NCBI GenBank assembly: GCA_964438975.1
Contig: CAYTMU010000016.1
Coordinates: forward strand, 9,703 to 73,702
DNA: 64,000 nt
Origin: Chryseosolibacter sp964438975
GTDB lineage: Bacteria > Bacteroidota > Bacteroidia > Cytophagales > Cyclobacteriaceae
Reading direction: 5' to 3'
How positions within the stretch are numbered: the first letter of the stretch is position 1; every line of letters begins with the position of its first letter. Both the position numbers and the translations under genes were made by a program. Positions 62,606-64,000 of this stretch are shown piece by piece. The notes below the pieces were generated by a model. It saw only the letters and a list, made by a program, of their open reading frames with translations. It did not search any database and was not told the DNA's origin.

Positions 62606-63823
62606 TCACCTGGCGTTGAGTTGTATCTTTCTGATAGCCTCGGCAAACGCTTCCATATCCTCACGTGTACCGAGCATGGCGTGTTGAAGTATCCAGACAC
62701 CCTCTTCATAACAGGCATGTTCGGCAACGGGACAAGACACATTCGTATAGTTCACCTGGTCAGGAATGGCATAGCTCAGGAAATTCTTCTTCTGAAACAC
62801 AGGTTGCTTGTACAGCGGTTCGGGATAGCCCATGAACGCCGGAACACCTTCGGCGGCAAGTTGGCGGGCAAATTCTGCTTTCGGCAGTCCTCCGAACGCT
62901 GATTTATCGTATCGGAAGATGAACAGATGGTTCGTATGCAGCGTCGCCTCGGAAGGTCGGCTGAGCGGCGAGATGCCATCGATTCCCGAAACAAGTTCCG
63001 CAAGGTAGCGTCCGTTGGCGTCGCGCAGTCGAGTCTGCTGCTCCAATCGCTGTAATTGTTTTGACAACAACACAGCCTGGAGTTGAGTGATCCGGTAATT
63101 GCATCCCAGGAAGTGGTGCTCGTACCATTGCCCTCCCTTCACCCGGCCGACATTGCGCAATGAATTGATCATGTCATACAGGTTCTCGTCATCGGTCACA
63201 ACAATTCCACCTTCGCCAGCAGTGAGATTCTTGGACGACTGAAAACTGAAACTTCCTGCATGACCGATGCTTCCGAGCTTCTTGCCCTTGTATTCTCCAC
63301 CATGCGCATGCGCAGCGTCCTCGATGACCGTCAGCTTGTGCTTTTCAGCAATCTCCATAATGGCATCCATGTCGCACGACAACCCTGCGAAATGGACGGG
63401 AATGATCGCCTTGGTTCGCGGAGTGATCGCAGCTTCAATTTTCGCAGGATCGAGATTGTAGGTATCGGGATGGATATCCACGAAGACAGGAACGCAGTTA
63501 GCTTCCGCCACTACGCTGGCCGTTGCAATAAAAGTGTACGGCGGAATGATCACCTCATCTCCGGGCTTTGCACCAGAAGCGATCAACGCAAGTCGCAGCG
63601 ACACCGACCCATTGACACACGAAACCGCAAACCGGCTCCCGCAATAAGCAGCAAATTCCCTTTCAAACGCTTCTACCGATCCCTTGCAATCCGGATTCGC
63701 CCATTCGCCACTGCGCACAATCGCGGCAACAGTTTCCACATCACTTTCGTCAAAAATCGGCCACGGAAACTTCTTGCTTATTGTCTTCGGACCGCCATCG
63801 ATGGCCAGTTTGTTGTTGCTCAT
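62606..63823 (-). CDS. DegT/DnrJ/EryC1/StrS-family aminotransferase
   Basis: PLP-dependent sugar aminotransferase of 405 residues. Motifs: VNGSVSLRLAL (cofactor phosphate), PPYTFIATASV, Asp169 in VIEDAAHAHGG (pyridine nitrogen), the Schiff-base Lys198 in FQSSKNLTAGEGG, and NYRITQLQA. All active residues are kept. Members transaminate keto-sugars, or in catabolic loci of Bacteroidota act on unknown substrates. Its promoter and upstream partners lie to the right, where a tract of CACTCAC repeats follows. Confidence 0.92.
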   Translation of the reverse strand: MSNNKLAIDGGPKTISKKFPWPIFDESDVETVAAIVRSGEWANPDCKGSVEAFEREFAAYCGSRFAVSCVNGSVSLRLALIASGAKPGDEVIIPPYTFIATASVVAEANCVPVFVDIHPDTYNLDPAKIEAAITPRTKAIIPVHFAGLSCDMDAIMEIAEKHKLTVIEDAAHAHGGEYKGKKLGSIGHAGSFSFQSSKNLTAGEGGIVVTDDENLYDMINSLRNVGRVKGGQWYEHHFLGCNYRITQLQAVLLSKQLQRLEQQTRLRDANGRYLAELVSGIDGISPLSRPSEATLHTNHLFIFRYDKSAFGGLPKAEFARQLAAEGVPAFMGYPEPLYKQPVFQKKNFLSYAIPDQVNYTNVSCPVAEHACYEEGVWILQHAMLGTREDMEAFAEAIRKIQLNAR

Positions 63824-63842
63824 AGACTTTGTTATTTTGAGG

Positions 63843-63856
63843 TGAGTGGTGAGTGG
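63843..63856. repeat. Heptamer repeat GTGAGTG twice
   Basis: Two exact tandem GTGAGTG units just upstream of the aminotransferase gene; complementary in sense to the CACTAC-type heptamers at 63940-63985. Confidence 0.5.
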
Positions 63857-63939
63857 GCATCGGTTGCTGCGGCCTAAAGGTATTCACTTTTTTCTCAGTG
63901 CGCTGTGAGTAAGGAGGATACCGTTGAGTCGCAGACCCG

Positions 63940-63985
63940 GTATTCACTCACTACTCACTACTCACCATTCAAACCTCACATTACT
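63940..63985. repeat. Heptamer tract CACTACT/CACCATT
   Basis: Seven-base units (CACTACT twice, then CACCATT, CAAACCT, CAC) with 7-bp period. Together with 63843-63856 it forms an imperfect inverted repeat about 100 bp apart. Similar units occur after uxaA at 19355-19395. Confidence 0.5.
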
Positions 63986-64000
63986 TCCCCACAACCCCTC

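Larger units (their letters stand above)
63824..64000. other. Right-edge spacer
   Basis: No gene recognised in the last 177 bp. It holds the two heptamer tracts and presumably the promoter of the aminotransferase gene. Confidence 0.5.

Noticed and set aside
1..64000. Search for CRISPR arrays, tRNA/rRNA genes, transposases, integrases, toxin-antitoxin or phage-defence genes
   Set aside because: None was recognised in any frame or as repeat structure; the only tandem arrays are the HAMP coding repeats and short degenerate heptamers.

Overview
The window looks like chromosomal DNA from a free-living Bacteroidota, most like the Cytophagales by gene content (inference; no rRNA or marker gene is present). 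The signs are two SusC-type receptors, one with a SusD partner, a hybrid two-component sensor with AraC output, propeller-type sensor kinases, several matches to the Bacteroidota promoter box TAnnTTTG, few clear Shine-Dalgarno sites, and small families typical of this phylum. I see no tRNA, rRNA, CRISPR array, insertion sequence, prophage or origin.

Region 1 (1-19.4 kb) is a pectin/galacturonate locus. It holds a SusC receptor cut by the left edge, a hybrid sensor/AraC regulator, a secreted PL1-type pectate lyase overlapping a CE12-type acetylesterase by 4 bp, and a divergent run of LacI regulator, tagaturonate reductase (uxaB), an FMN_bind-like secreted protein and a secreted FAD oxidoreductase. 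KDPG aldolase, KDG kinase and altronate dehydratase (uxaA) follow. Together these cover polymer cleavage and deacetylation outside and tagaturonate -> altronate -> KDG -> KDPG -> pyruvate + G3P inside. Uronate isomerase (uxaC), an unsaturated galacturonidase and the SusD partner are not in the window.

Region 2 (19.4-23.8 kb) holds household membrane genes: rhomboid protease, DUF3817 protein, fatty acid hydroxylase-superfamily protein, ClC channel/antiporter, a receiver-only regulator and a tiny Lys-rich protein.

Region 3 (24-43.7 kb) is a signalling and stress island. A 1866-residue soluble hybrid kinase with about nine 92-residue HAMP-type repeats and three receivers is followed by a receiver-kinase and a membrane-anchored AsmA-like protein. 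Facing it is an apparent operon rpoN - sigma54 activator - two soluble PAS kinases. Around it lie small stress-type proteins (YtxH, DUF1328, BrkB/YihY, DUF892, a coiled-coil lipoprotein) and kdsB.

Region 4 (43.7-53.3 kb) is a SusC/SusD/lipoprotein uptake locus with its own propeller-type kinase and LuxR-type regulator; the substrate is unknown.

Region 5 (53.3-64 kb) has a PHP phosphatase, a SpoT-like HD protein, and a catabolic locus: FucP-like MFS carrier, Na+/solute symporter, DUF3748 protein, AraC regulator, NAL/DapA-type aldolase, XylR-type regulator and a DegT-type aminotransferase. It may serve a sialic-acid-like or other 2-keto acid sugar.

The most interesting points are the giant HAMP-array kinase and its neighbours, the FMN_bind/alpha-solenoid protein beside a secreted FAD oxidoreductase, the repeat and dyad architecture upstream of both susC genes, and dispersed degenerate heptanucleotide repeats.
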